The translations under genes and the position numbers were made by a program. 7,247 bases of DNA from DASSHC01 sp035693105 (GTDB taxonomy: Bacteria; Chloroflexota; Chloroflexia; Thermomicrobiales; Thermomicrobiaceae): the NCBI GenBank assembly GCA_035693105.1, contig DASSHC010000465.1, forward strand, positions 1 to 7,247. Direction: 5' to 3'. Below, one piece after another: positions 1-7,087 of this stretch. The notes under the pieces are model-generated. The model worked only from the letters and a program-made list of their open reading frames with translations. It was not told where the DNA came from and did not search any database. Each line of letters starts with the position of its first letter. Positions within the stretch are counted from its first letter, which is position 1.

Positions 1-173
1 GAGAGAATGAGTGGGCCGGCTGGCTCGCGAGTCGCTCCTGCATTACCATCGTGCTGAGAGGAACGGCAGGGCGGCCTGCGGGAGCTCTGTCGTTTGCTGG
101 AATCCAGCCCTCGCCCCTGGATCGCAGGCTTGCGACTGGGGCGGCGACAGCCACGACACGAGGAGGAGAGCCG
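1..173. other. Leader region upstream of hyuB, no gene seen
   Basis: No convincing coding sequence is visible. The frame shared with hyuB is open through most of this stretch, with a GTG at 51. Its translation does not look like the conserved start of the family and has no ribosome binding site, so I treat it as 5' untranslated or intergenic. Another frame ends with a TGA at 55-57, but the 18 residues before it do not resemble a HyuA C-terminus. The one structured element is a 13-nt inverted repeat at 96-108 (GCTGGA-A-TCCAGC), 65 nt before the start codon. It could be an operator or chance. I could not pick out a convincing -35/-10 pair. Confidence 0.5.
161..166 (+). promoter_or_regulatory. 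Ribosome binding site of hyuB
   Basis: AGGAGG is a perfect Shine-Dalgarno core, 7 nt before the ATG at 174. It decides the start in favour of 174 over the in-frame GTG at 51. Confidence 0.85.
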
Positions 174-1775
<1,602 letters not shown>

Positions 1776-1780
1776 CGGCC

Positions 1781-2911
1781 ATGCGCATTCGCCACATCGA
1801 GCCGATCCCGCTGCGCTACCCGATCCCCGGCGGCGCCTACGGCAGCGCGCGGGGCATGACCCCGGCGCGCGTCACCACGCTGGTGCGGTTGGAGAGCGAC
1901 GAGGGGCTGGTCGGGCTGGGCGAGGCCGTCGGCCCGCCGCTGGTGGTGGCCGCCCAGGTGCGCGAGCTGGCGCCCCTCTTCGCGGGGCAAGACCCCTTCG
2001 ACTGGGAGGTGATCTGGTCGCGCGCGCTCAACGGGATGTACCACTGGAGCCGCAGCGGCATCCTGGTCGGCGCGCTCAGCGGCATCGAGATCGCCTGCTG
2101 GGACCTGATGGGGAAAGCGGTCGAGCTGCCGGCCGCCAAGCTGCTCGGCGGCTGGAACCGCGATAGCGTGCCGCTCTACGCCTCGACCGGCTACTTCACC
2201 GAGCAGCCCGGCGGCTATCGCGCGCTGCTCGAAGCGGTGGCGGCTGAGGGGCACAAGCGGCTCAAGATCAAGATCGGCGACGGGATCGCCAGCGACCTGG
2301 AGCGCATCGCGCTGGCGGTCGAGATCGTCGGCCCCGGCGCGGAGTTGATGGTCGATGTCAACGGCAACTACACCGCCGACCTGGCGTTGCGGCTGGCGGC
2401 CGAGCTGGACCCGCGCCGCGTCCTCTGGCTGGAGGAGCCGCTGCCGCCCGAGGATCTGGCCGGCTACCAGCGCCTGCGCGACGGCACCAGTATCCCACTG
2501 GCGGCGGGCGAAGCCGAGGCGCTGCGCCTCGGTTTCCGCGAGCTGATCAGCCGCCGCCTGCTCGACGTGGTGCAGCCGGACATCACGTCGTGCGGCGGGC
2601 TGGGCGAGGCCAAGGCGATCGTGCGCATGGCGCAGAGTTGGAACCTGCGCTTCTCGCCGCACGTCTGGGGCGGGGCGGTGGCGCTCGCGGCCGCGCTGCA
2701 GCTCTGCGCCGCGGTCGCGCCCTATCCGCACGTCGCCCGCGAGGCCGCCCCGATCTACCTGGAGTACGACCGCGGCCCCAACGCGCTGCGCGAGGAATTA
2801 GCAACCGCGCCGTTCGTGATCGAGGGTGACCGCGTGCGCGTTCCCACCGGCCCTGGTCTCGGAATCGAACTGGATTGGGACGCGGTGGCGCGGTACAGGA
2901 TCGCGGGGTGA
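1781..2911 (+). CDS. Mandelate racemase/muconate lactonizing enzyme family protein
   Basis: This 376-residue protein is an enolase-superfamily enzyme. Members use Mg2+ to stabilise an enolate formed by removing the proton next to a carboxylate, giving racemisation, epimerisation or dehydration. An N-terminal capping domain (about 1-125) precedes the barrel. Catalytic features are all present: the KxK motif K162-I-K164; metal ligands D192 ('VDVNGNY'), E218 ('WLEEP') and E244 ('AAGEA'); and the D267/H294 dyad ('QPDIT', 'SPHVW'). The spacings D192-E218 (26), E218-E244 (26), D267 (23 further) and H294 (27 further) equal those I recall for mandelate racemase (D195, E221, E247, D270, H297). This puts the protein in the MR subgroup rather than the muconate-cycloisomerase one. 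E328 ('LEYD') may be the last active-site acid. The substrate cannot be read from sequence; sugar-acid dehydratase and racemase/epimerase are both possible. It is the second gene of a tight operon with hyuB, so its substrate may be linked to the HyuB product. Confidence 0.92.
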   Translation: MRIRHIEPIPLRYPIPGGAYGSARGMTPARVTTLVRLESDEGLVGLGEAVGPPLVVAAQVRELAPLFAGQDPFDWEVIWSRALNGMYHWSRSGILVGALSGIEIACWDLMGKAVELPAAKLLGGWNRDSVPLYASTGYFTEQPGGYRALLEAVAAEGHKRLKIKIGDGIASDLERIALAVEIVGPGAELMVDVNGNYTADLALRLAAELDPRRVLWLEEPLPPEDLAGYQRLRDGTSIPLAAGEAEALRLGFRELISRRLLDVVQPDITSCGGLGEAKAIVRMAQSWNLRFSPHVWGGAVALAAALQLCAAVAPYPHVAREAAPIYLEYDRGPNALREELATAPFVIEGDRVRVPTGPGLGIELDWDAVARYRIAG

Positions 2912-2979
2912 GGTGGCGGAGAGCTCCTACCCGAGGCACCGTAGTACGCGGAGGAGGGCAAGGGTGGACACAGAAGTCT

Positions 2980-3038
2980 GCCCCTACAGGATAGACGACG
3001 TTCCTCTTTCCTGTAGGGGCGGTCCCCCGTGGCCGCCC
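2980..3038. repeat. Two overlapping hairpins in the convergent intergenic region
   Basis: GCCCCTACAGGA (2980-2991) and TCCTGTAGGGGC (3009-3020) are a perfect 12-bp inverted repeat with a 17-nt loop. It extends outward by a T-G and a C-G pair. The right arm also takes part in a second stem, GGGCGG (3017-3022) with CCGCCC (3033-3038), which adds a G-T and a C-G pair inward. The two stems share bases and cannot both form fully. The element sits between the stops of two convergent genes (2911 and 3079), so it could end transcription from either side. There is no T-run, so it is not a classical intrinsic terminator and may be a dispersed REP-like repeat. Confidence 0.65.
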
Positions 3039-3078
3039 TGTTCCGACAACGTCAACGTCCCATGACCGCCACCATTCC

Positions 3079-4134
3079 TCACGCGATCCCCGCGTACTGC
3101 TCCGGCCGCCAACAGAGGAGCGCGGCCAGCTGCACGGCAGCGGAATGGTCGAGCGGCGTGAAAGGCTTGCCCTGTTCGCCGCGAATCAGGCCGGTGGCGG
3201 CGTCGAACGCGCTCGCCCAGAGCGCTTCGACGTAGGCGCGCAGCGACGGGCGGTAGTCCTCCTCGCCGTCGATCGCCTGGAGCAGCAGCAGGTTGCGGAA
3301 GAAGATCGCGTTGAAGGCGACGGGCTGGCCGAGGAAGTTGTGTTCGCCGTAGCGTCGCAGCGCCGTCGCGGCGATCTCGCGGGCGCGGTCGAGGTGCGCC
3401 TGGCGGCCGGTGGCGCGGTAGAGCAGCGCATTGGCGCCGAGCATCGTGCCCTGGTTGTAGCTCCACTCGGTTCTGTCGATCTTGCCCTGCAAGTCGATGT
3501 GGTCCCAGTAGAGGCCGTCGGGCGCGCGCAAACATCGCTCGACCCAGGTGTAGAGGCGCAGCGCCCAGTCGAGGTACGTGTCGTCGCCGCTGCGCTGGTA
3601 GAGGTGGAGCGCCAGCTTGGCGGCGGGCGCGGTCGAGACGGTGTTGCGGTCGCGGTTCCAACCGGCGCGCACCCAGAAGACGCCGCCGGGCGCGGGGTGC
3701 GAAGAATCCGTGTCCCAGCCGGAGGCGATCAGGTGGAAGATCGCGGCCGCGCGGTCGAGCCATCCCTGCTCTCCCTGCCGCCCCGCCGCCTCCAGCAGCG
3801 CCAGCGCCACCCAGAGGTTGTCGTCGTAGTAGACGTCGCTGCGCTGGCCCAGCGGCGGCATCACCGTCGATTGATAGCCGGGCGGCGCCGGCTCCGGCCG
3901 CCAGTAGCGCGCCAGTCCCTCCAGGCGCGCGGCGACATCCTCCTGGTAGTCATGCCCCGCGTCGGGCAGCGCGGCCATGTCGAGCGTGGCTTGCAGGGCC
4001 TGCGAGTAGGGCCAGAGGTAGGCGTACGCGTCGTTGCCGGGATAGACGTCGCGCAGCAGCCCCGGCGCGCGGCCGAAGCGCTCCTTCAGCGCGGCGTAGC
4101 TCTCGGCGGCTCGCTCCAGATCGCTCGGCGGCAT
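3079..4134 (-). CDS. Glycoside hydrolase family 76-like protein (alpha-1,6-mannanase family)
   Basis: This 351-residue protein resembles GH76 enzymes, (alpha/alpha)6-barrel glycosidases best known for endo-cleavage of alpha-1,6-mannan. Visible signatures: 'YYDDNLWVALALLEA' (102-116), whose adjacent Asp104-Asp105 match the family's catalytic aspartate pair; 'GGVFWVRAGWNRDRNTVSTA' (150-169); 'WALRLYTWVE' (190-199); 'WSYNQGTMLGANALLYRATG' (224-243); and 'HSAAVQLAALL' near the C-terminus. The repeating helix pattern fits the fold. The start at 4134 has a GGGAG 6 nt upstream. Extending to 4224 would add 30 residues read from the repeat-rich intergenic DNA, including a GGATGACAG copy, so I reject it. 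No signal peptide or lipobox is visible, which is odd for a polymer-degrading enzyme; it may act on imported oligosaccharides or be a non-mannanase relative. It stands alone, convergent with the hyuB operon and 673 nt downstream of the next gene on its strand. No transporter or sugar enzyme is nearby. Confidence 0.87.
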   Translation of the reverse strand: MPPSDLERAAESYAALKERFGRAPGLLRDVYPGNDAYAYLWPYSQALQATLDMAALPDAGHDYQEDVAARLEGLARYWRPEPAPPGYQSTVMPPLGQRSDVYYDDNLWVALALLEAAGRQGEQGWLDRAAAIFHLIASGWDTDSSHPAPGGVFWVRAGWNRDRNTVSTAPAAKLALHLYQRSGDDTYLDWALRLYTWVERCLRAPDGLYWDHIDLQGKIDRTEWSYNQGTMLGANALLYRATGRQAHLDRAREIAATALRRYGEHNFLGQPVAFNAIFFRNLLLLQAIDGEEDYRPSLRAYVEALWASAFDAATGLIRGEQGKPFTPLDHSAAVQLAALLCWRPEQYAGIA

Positions 4135-4140
4135 GGCTCG

Positions 4141-4145
4141 CTCCC
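4141..4145 (-). promoter_or_regulatory. Ribosome binding site of the GH76-like gene
   Basis: GGGAG on the minus strand lies 6 nt before the ATG at 4134. It supports this start over the farther in-frame ATG codons at 4224, 4200 and 4191. Confidence 0.6.
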
Positions 4146-4175
4146 AGCTAGGAAGGAACGTCGAGATGGCATGGA

Positions 4176-4202
4176 GGATGACAGCCCCCATCTCTGTCAT
4201 CC
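4176..4202. repeat. GGATGACAG-core inverted repeat, short copy
   Basis: GGATGACAG (4176-4184) and CTGTCATCC (4194-4202) form a perfect 9-bp stem with a 9-nt loop. The right arm continues as AGCGCAGTC, the same bases that follow GTCATCC(CG) at 7171-7188, so this belongs to the repeat family seen at 4557-4664 and 7088-7193. It lies 42 nt upstream of the GH76-like start codon and would be in its leader transcript. Confidence 0.75.
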
Positions 4203-4331
4203 AGCGCAGTCTGACCGCCGTCATTCGTCCGGTCGCGTAGCCCCGCTGGTGGCGACCCTGGAGCCTGCGGGACGCCTGACGTGCGGGGCTGAAGCCACCG
4301 TGCTAGCCTGTGACGAAAGCCTGCTGGTGGC

Positions 4332-4429
4332 GTTTGCGGAAATAACCTGGCGTAACCCGTCCCGCTCCTAGCCTGTTTATGGTGTTTGCGGAAATAACCC
4401 GGCGTACGCCATCTCGCTCCTAGCCTGTT
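4332..4429. repeat. Two direct 46-nt repeats, 52-nt period
   Basis: Bases 4332-4377 and 4384-4429 match at 41 of 46 positions. Both begin GTTTGCGGAAATAACC (with one T/C difference) and end CGCTCCTAGCCTGTT. A six-base spacer gives a 52-nt period. A third CTAGCCTGT lies at 4303-4311, 65 nt before the copy-1 instance. The second copy contains the palindrome GGCGTACGCC (4401-4410), which the first lacks. The repeats occupy the centre of the larger palindromic element. Confidence 0.8.
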
Positions 4430-4439
4430 GCAACAGGCT
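4422..4439. repeat. Perfect 18-bp palindrome
   Basis: AGCCTGTTGCAACAGGCT reads the same on both strands. It straddles the end of the second 46-nt repeat and the start of the right arm of the larger element. Being loopless, it suits binding by a dimeric protein or cruciform extrusion better than an RNA hairpin. Confidence 0.8.
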
Positions 4440-4556
4440 TCGTCTGCTAGCGCTGCGGCTTTAGCCCAGCGCGCCGAGCGGCACGCGGCTACCAGCGGGG
4501 CCACCAACGTCCGTTCCAATTCGGTCAAATGATAATGGTTAGACTACTAAGCCCTA

Positions 4557-4664
4557 CCCTCTGTCATCCCGAGGCCGCAGCCGAAGGACCTCCTCTGCCT
4601 TACCACAACGCAGATGCTCCACGTTGATGAGGGATCCTTCGCTACGACTCAGGATGACAGAGGG
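4557..4664. repeat. GGATGACAG-family element with 13-bp perfect inverted ends
   Basis: CCCTCTGTCATCC (4557-4569) and GGATGACAGAGGG (4652-4664) are perfect inverted ends of a 108-bp unit. The pairing continues imperfectly inward: GAGGCCGCAGCCGAAGGA (4571-4588) against the complement of TCCTTCGCTACGACTC (4635-4650). The right end carries CTCAGGATGACAGAG (4648-4662), identical to 7101-7115. The inner arm GCCGCAGCCGAAGGA (4574-4588) also has a perfect 15-nt inverted match at 4720-4734, which looks like an extra half copy. Confidence 0.8.
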
Positions 4665-4740
4665 CGGGAAGGATCTCTCCAAATGTTGGAATCGCCGCTA
4701 GGGTGCCCGCAACGGGAGATCCTTCGGCTGCGGCGCGTCA

Positions 4741-4796
4741 GCCGGCGCGTTGCTGCGCCAGCTACAACAATCCCACGAATGCATCCGCCGATTGTT
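4741..4796. repeat. Two small hairpins just downstream of the Ntn-hydrolase gene
   Basis: AACAATC (4766-4772) and GATTGTT (4790-4796) form a 7-bp stem with a 17-nt loop, starting 11 nt after the minus-strand stop at 4808. Next, GCCGGCGC (4741-4748) and GCGCCAGC (4755-4762) form an 8-bp stem with one mismatch and a 6-nt loop. Their place suggests a transcript end for the minus-strand gene, but neither is followed by a T-run, so a terminator call would be weak. Confidence 0.35.
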
Positions 4797-4807
4797 TGAC
4801 CTCCGCG

Positions 4808-5773
4808 CTAGTCGGCCTGCAACGGGACGCAGAGGCGCGGCTTCAGCTCGTACTCGTCCATCTCCACCGTCTGGTAGACGTACATCGACCCGTTACCGGT
4901 CGAGGCGGCGTTGACGTTCCCCTCGGCGTCCATGGCCACGATGTTCATTACGCCGGCGCGCTCCGCGTACTTGTCCTGCTGGTCGCGCAGATCCTTCATG
5001 GCGTTGGATAGCGCCTCGTCGAGGGGCTGGCCGAACTTGAGGTACATCACCACGCTGTGGGCCGAGGCGGCCTTGATCGCCATCTCGCCGCGCCCGGTGC
5101 AGGCCGCCGCGCCGTAGCGCGTGTCGGCATAGTTGCCGGCGCCGATGATCGGCGAGTCGCCCAGCCGGCCCGGCCACTTGAAGCCCCAGCCGCTGGTCGA
5201 GACGGCGCAGGCGATGTTGCCCTGCAGATCGCGGGCGATGATATTCGTCGTGCCGTAGATCTCCTCGTGCAGCAGCTTGGTCCAGTCGCGCACCGCGCTC
5301 ATGAAGAGGCCGTACTGGTCCTCGTAGAGGTTGTTGCTCAGCTCCGTGCCCTGCTCCAGCCGCTCGCGCCAGACTTCCTCCGCCTTGTCGGTCAGTAGCT
5401 CCGACGGCGCGAAGCCGTGGGTGCGGGCGAAGAGCTCGGCGCCCTCGCCGACCAGCATGACGTGCGGCGTGGTCTCCATCACCATGCGCGCGATGTCGAT
5501 CGGGTGCGGGTAGTTTTTGACCGCGCCGACCGCGCCGGCATCGAGCGTGCTGCCGTTCATGATGCTGGCGTCCAGTTCCACCTTGCCCAGGATGTTCGGG
5601 ATGCCGCCGGTGCCGACGCCGGAGTCCTCCAGGTTGTCCTCGACCATGCGCGCCGCCGCGCAGGCGGCATCGACCGCGCTGCCGCCGCCGCGCAGGATCT
5701 CGACGGCGGCCTGCATGCCGACGCGCGCGTTGGCGCTCCCCACCACGATTCCCACTCGTCCACGCACTGCCAC
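4808..5773 (-). CDS. Glycosylasparaginase/isoaspartyl-peptidase-like Ntn hydrolase
   Basis: This 321-residue protein belongs to the N-terminal-nucleophile asparaginase family: glycosylasparaginase, plant-type asparaginase and isoaspartyl peptidase. Family precursors cut themselves before a Thr, which becomes the nucleophile for hydrolysing N-substituted asparagine or isoaspartyl bonds. The expected cleavage is before Thr175 in 'YGTTNIIARD' (173-182). Alignment by eye to human glycosylasparaginase's '(D)TIGMV', followed in both by an 'STxG...GRxGDSPIxGAGxYAD' block (here 192-217), supports this. Arg203 and Asp206 are in the substrate-binding positions. The alpha part shows 'GGSAVDA' (30-36), 'GGIPN' (56-60) and 'VMETTPHVMLVGEGAELFA' (98-116). 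Asn replaces the usual Gly two residues after the nucleophile. The start codon is GTG at 5773 behind a G-rich stretch (GGGGGA); a second GTG at 5767 is possible. There is no signal peptide, unlike the secreted or lysosomal relatives. It is divergent from the FmdA-family gene. Whether it acts on glyco-asparagine, isoaspartyl peptides or another amide is unknown. Confidence 0.9.
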   Translation of the reverse strand: MAVRGRVGIVVGSANARVGMQAAVEILRGGGSAVDAACAAARMVEDNLEDSGVGTGGIPNILGKVELDASIMNGSTLDAGAVGAVKNYPHPIDIARMVMETTPHVMLVGEGAELFARTHGFAPSELLTDKAEEVWRERLEQGTELSNNLYEDQYGLFMSAVRDWTKLLHEEIYGTTNIIARDLQGNIACAVSTSGWGFKWPGRLGDSPIIGAGNYADTRYGAAACTGRGEMAIKAASAHSVVMYLKFGQPLDEALSNAMKDLRDQQDKYAERAGVMNIVAMDAEGNVNAASTGNGSMYVYQTVEMDEYELKPRLCVPLQAD

Positions 5774-5833
5774 GTTCCCCCAGTCCTTTCCGGCCTTGCC
5801 CGTTCACCCGTTCACGCTGGTCTCACCCGCGGC

Positions 5834-5862
5834 ATTGTAGCCCACGATGGCCGAAACGCCAG
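5834..5862 (-). promoter_or_regulatory. Candidate promoter of the Ntn-hydrolase gene
   Basis: On the minus strand, TACAAT (5839-5834) matches five of six bases of the sigma-70 -10 consensus. CTGGCG (5862-5857) lies 17 nt upstream as a weak -35 (three of six). The predicted leader is about 55 nt and would start upstream of the tandem CCGTTCAC repeat. Confidence 0.4.
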
Positions 5863-5884
5863 CGGGGCGGCCCTCTCAGCCCTC

Positions 5885-5912
5885 TTGACGGGACGCCGCG
5901 CGCATGCACGAT
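5885..5912 (+). promoter_or_regulatory. Candidate promoter of the FmdA-family gene
   Basis: TTGACG (5885-5890) is a good -35 box (five of six). The -10 16 nt later, CACGAT (5907-5912), is poor (three of six). Transcription from here would begin about 35 nt before the ATG at 5955, which also argues against the in-frame ATG at 5904. Confidence 0.3.
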
Positions 5913-5943
5913 AGCGGCACGGATCGGCACAACGTAGCCGGAG

Positions 5944-5948
5944 AGGAG
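5944..5948 (+). promoter_or_regulatory. Ribosome binding site of the FmdA-family gene
   Basis: AGGAG, 6 nt before the ATG at 5955. The alternative ATG at 5904 has no such site. Confidence 0.8.
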
Positions 5949-5954
5949 CGAGCC

Positions 5955-7082
5955 ATGGCCGCGCGCACCCACCATATCCAGGTCGATCAGTCAAAGCCGC
6001 TGGCGCAGCAGGCCGAGACCGGGCACAACCGCTGGCACGAAGACATCACCCCGGTCCTCGAAGTCGAACCGGGCGACCGGGTGATCTTCGACACGCGTGA
6101 CGCCTTCGACGGCCAGCTGAACCCGTCGTCCGGCGACGCCGACATCGGCGCCCTGCGGCTCGGGCCGGTCCACCCGCTGACCGGACCGGTGGCGATCAAG
6201 GGCGCCGAACCCGGCGACCTCTTGGAGATCAAGCTGCTGGAGATCGAGTGCGATCCCTGGGACAACTGGGGCTACACCGCCGAGGTGCCGGGCTTCGGTT
6301 TCCTGCGCGATGTCTTCCCCGATCCCTACATCGTCCACTGGCATCTGGTCGGCGACTACGCCGAGTCGCCACAGTTGCCCGGCGTGCGCATCCCGCTGGC
6401 GCCCTTCCCCGGCATCGCCGGGCTGGCGCCCTCGGCCGAGCTGCGGCGGCGCGCCACCGAGCGCGAGGCCGAGGTGGCGGGGCGCGGCGGGGCGGCGCTG
6501 CCGCCCGACGTGCTGGACGCCGTGCCGCCCCACGGGCGCATCGCCGAAGAGGGGCTGCGCACGGTGCCCCCGCGCGAGGTCGGCGGCAACATCGACATCA
6601 AGCAGCTGACCCCTGGCGCCAGCCTCTTCCTGCCGGTTTTTACCGAGGGCGGCCTCTTCTCGACCGGCGACGTCCACTTCGCCCAGGGTGACTGTGAGGC
6701 CTGCGGCACGGCGATCGAGATGCGCTCGCGCATCCACGTCGAGTTCAAGGTCCACCCCGGCGAGGCGGCGCGGCGCAACATCCGCTCGCCGCAGTTCATG
6801 CGCAGCGAGTACTTCACCAGCCCGCTGATGGCCGCGCCGCGCCGCTTCTACGCCACTACCGGCATGTCGTTCCAGCCGGAGGGCGCCAACGAGTCGGAGG
6901 ACCTGACGCTCTCGGCGCGCAACGCGCTGCTCAGCCTGATCGACTATCTCGGCATGAAGGGCTACTCGCCGCAGCAGGCCTACGCGCTCTGCAGCGTGGC
7001 CGCCGACCTACACGTTAGCCAGGTGGTGGACGTGCCGAACTTCATCGTCAGCGCGCTGCTGCCGCTGGATATCTTCGTGTAG
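5955..7082 (+). CDS. Acetamidase/formamidase family protein (FmdA/AmdA)
   Basis: This 375-residue protein belongs to the acetamidase/formamidase family, metal-dependent amidases that release ammonia from small amides such as formamide or acetamide. Visible blocks: 'HNRWHEDITPVLEVEPGDRV' (24-43); 'PVHPLTGPVAIKGAEPGDLL' (71-90); 'APFPGIAGLAPS' (149-160); 'PPREVGGNIDIKQL' (205-218); and 'LPVFTEGGLFSTGDVHFAQG' (226-245) followed by 'DCEACGTAIEM' (246-256). It is slightly shorter than the roughly 400-residue formamidases. Cys247 stands where I recall a Gly in the family's 'GDGE' motif and, with Cys250, makes a CxxC. The start at 5955 has AGGAG 6 nt upstream and is preferred to the ATG at 5904. There is no signal peptide, so it is cytoplasmic. 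It is divergent from the Ntn hydrolase and may share regulation with it through the common 181-nt region. The exact amide substrate is not readable; many family members have no proven substrate. Confidence 0.93.
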   Translation: MAARTHHIQVDQSKPLAQQAETGHNRWHEDITPVLEVEPGDRVIFDTRDAFDGQLNPSSGDADIGALRLGPVHPLTGPVAIKGAEPGDLLEIKLLEIECDPWDNWGYTAEVPGFGFLRDVFPDPYIVHWHLVGDYAESPQLPGVRIPLAPFPGIAGLAPSAELRRRATEREAEVAGRGGAALPPDVLDAVPPHGRIAEEGLRTVPPREVGGNIDIKQLTPGASLFLPVFTEGGLFSTGDVHFAQGDCEACGTAIEMRSRIHVEFKVHPGEAARRNIRSPQFMRSEYFTSPLMAAPRRFYATTGMSFQPEGANESEDLTLSARNALLSLIDYLGMKGYSPQQAYALCSVAADLHVSQVVDVPNFIVSALLPLDIFV

Positions 7083-7087
7083 GCGGG

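Larger units (their letters stand above)
4237..4504. repeat. Composite palindromic (MITE-like) intergenic element
   Basis: The outer ends pair: 4237-4253 with 4488-4504, 17 positions with one mismatch and one G-T wobble, around the perfect core GCCCCGCTGGT (4240-4250) / ACCAGCGGGGC (4491-4501). Further in, GGGCTGAAGCC (4286-4296) pairs with GGCTTTAGCCC (4457-4467) with one mismatch. GCTAGC occurs at 4302-4307 and 4446-4451. GACGAAAGCCTG (4312-4323) pairs with CAGGCTTCGTC (4434-4444) with a one-base bulge. All four pairs are nested in the correct order, so the whole unit is one long imperfect inverted repeat. It has no coding capacity, and I see no target-site duplication. It could be a non-autonomous mobile element or a large structured repeat. 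Confidence 0.7.
4135..4807. other. 673-nt repeat-rich intergenic region, no gene seen
   Basis: I find no believable gene here. An open frame on the minus strand (4148-4528) is read through inverted repeats and resembles no family. The stretch holds, in order, a GGATGACAG hairpin, a composite palindromic element with internal direct repeats, an AT-rich patch (about 4514-4550), a second GGATGACAG-family element and two small hairpins. The AT-rich patch contains GATAAT (4531-4536) on the plus strand. It has no good -35 and no gene downstream in that direction, so I do not call a promoter. The promoter of the GH76-like gene should lie in this region, but I could not identify it. Confidence 0.6.
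5774..5954. promoter_or_regulatory. Divergent promoter region between two amide-hydrolase genes
   Basis: This 181-nt gap separates the two start codons and must carry at least one promoter for each direction. It includes a perfect tandem 8-mer, CCGTTCAC twice at 5800-5815, lying 27 nt upstream of the minus-strand start, between it and the predicted -10. This might be an operator. Promoter candidates are listed separately. Confidence 0.55.

Noticed and set aside
1..57. Possible end of an upstream HyuA gene
   Set aside because: The 18 residues before the TGA at 55-57 do not look like a HyuA C-terminus.
51..173. N-terminal extension of HyuB from the GTG at 51
   Set aside because: No ribosome binding site, and the 41 extra residues do not resemble the family; the ATG at 174 follows a perfect AGGAGG.
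3145..4371. 408-residue plus-strand open frame antisense to the GH76-like gene, longer than that gene
   Set aside because: Low-complexity Val/Arg/Ala/Glu composition. It ends inside the repeat region. The minus-strand product has clear GH76 motifs.
4303..4429. Short CRISPR-like array
   Set aside because: There are only two full repeats with 5 mismatches and a 6-nt spacer, embedded in a larger palindrome, and no cas gene.
4148..4528. 126-residue minus-strand open frame in the intergenic region
   Set aside because: It is translated through the inverted and direct repeats and has no recognisable domain.
5859..5868. CCAGCGGGGC, also at 4492-4501 and inverted at 4240-4249, as a third end of the palindromic element
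   Set aside because: Only ten GC-rich bases match and the flanks do not follow the element.
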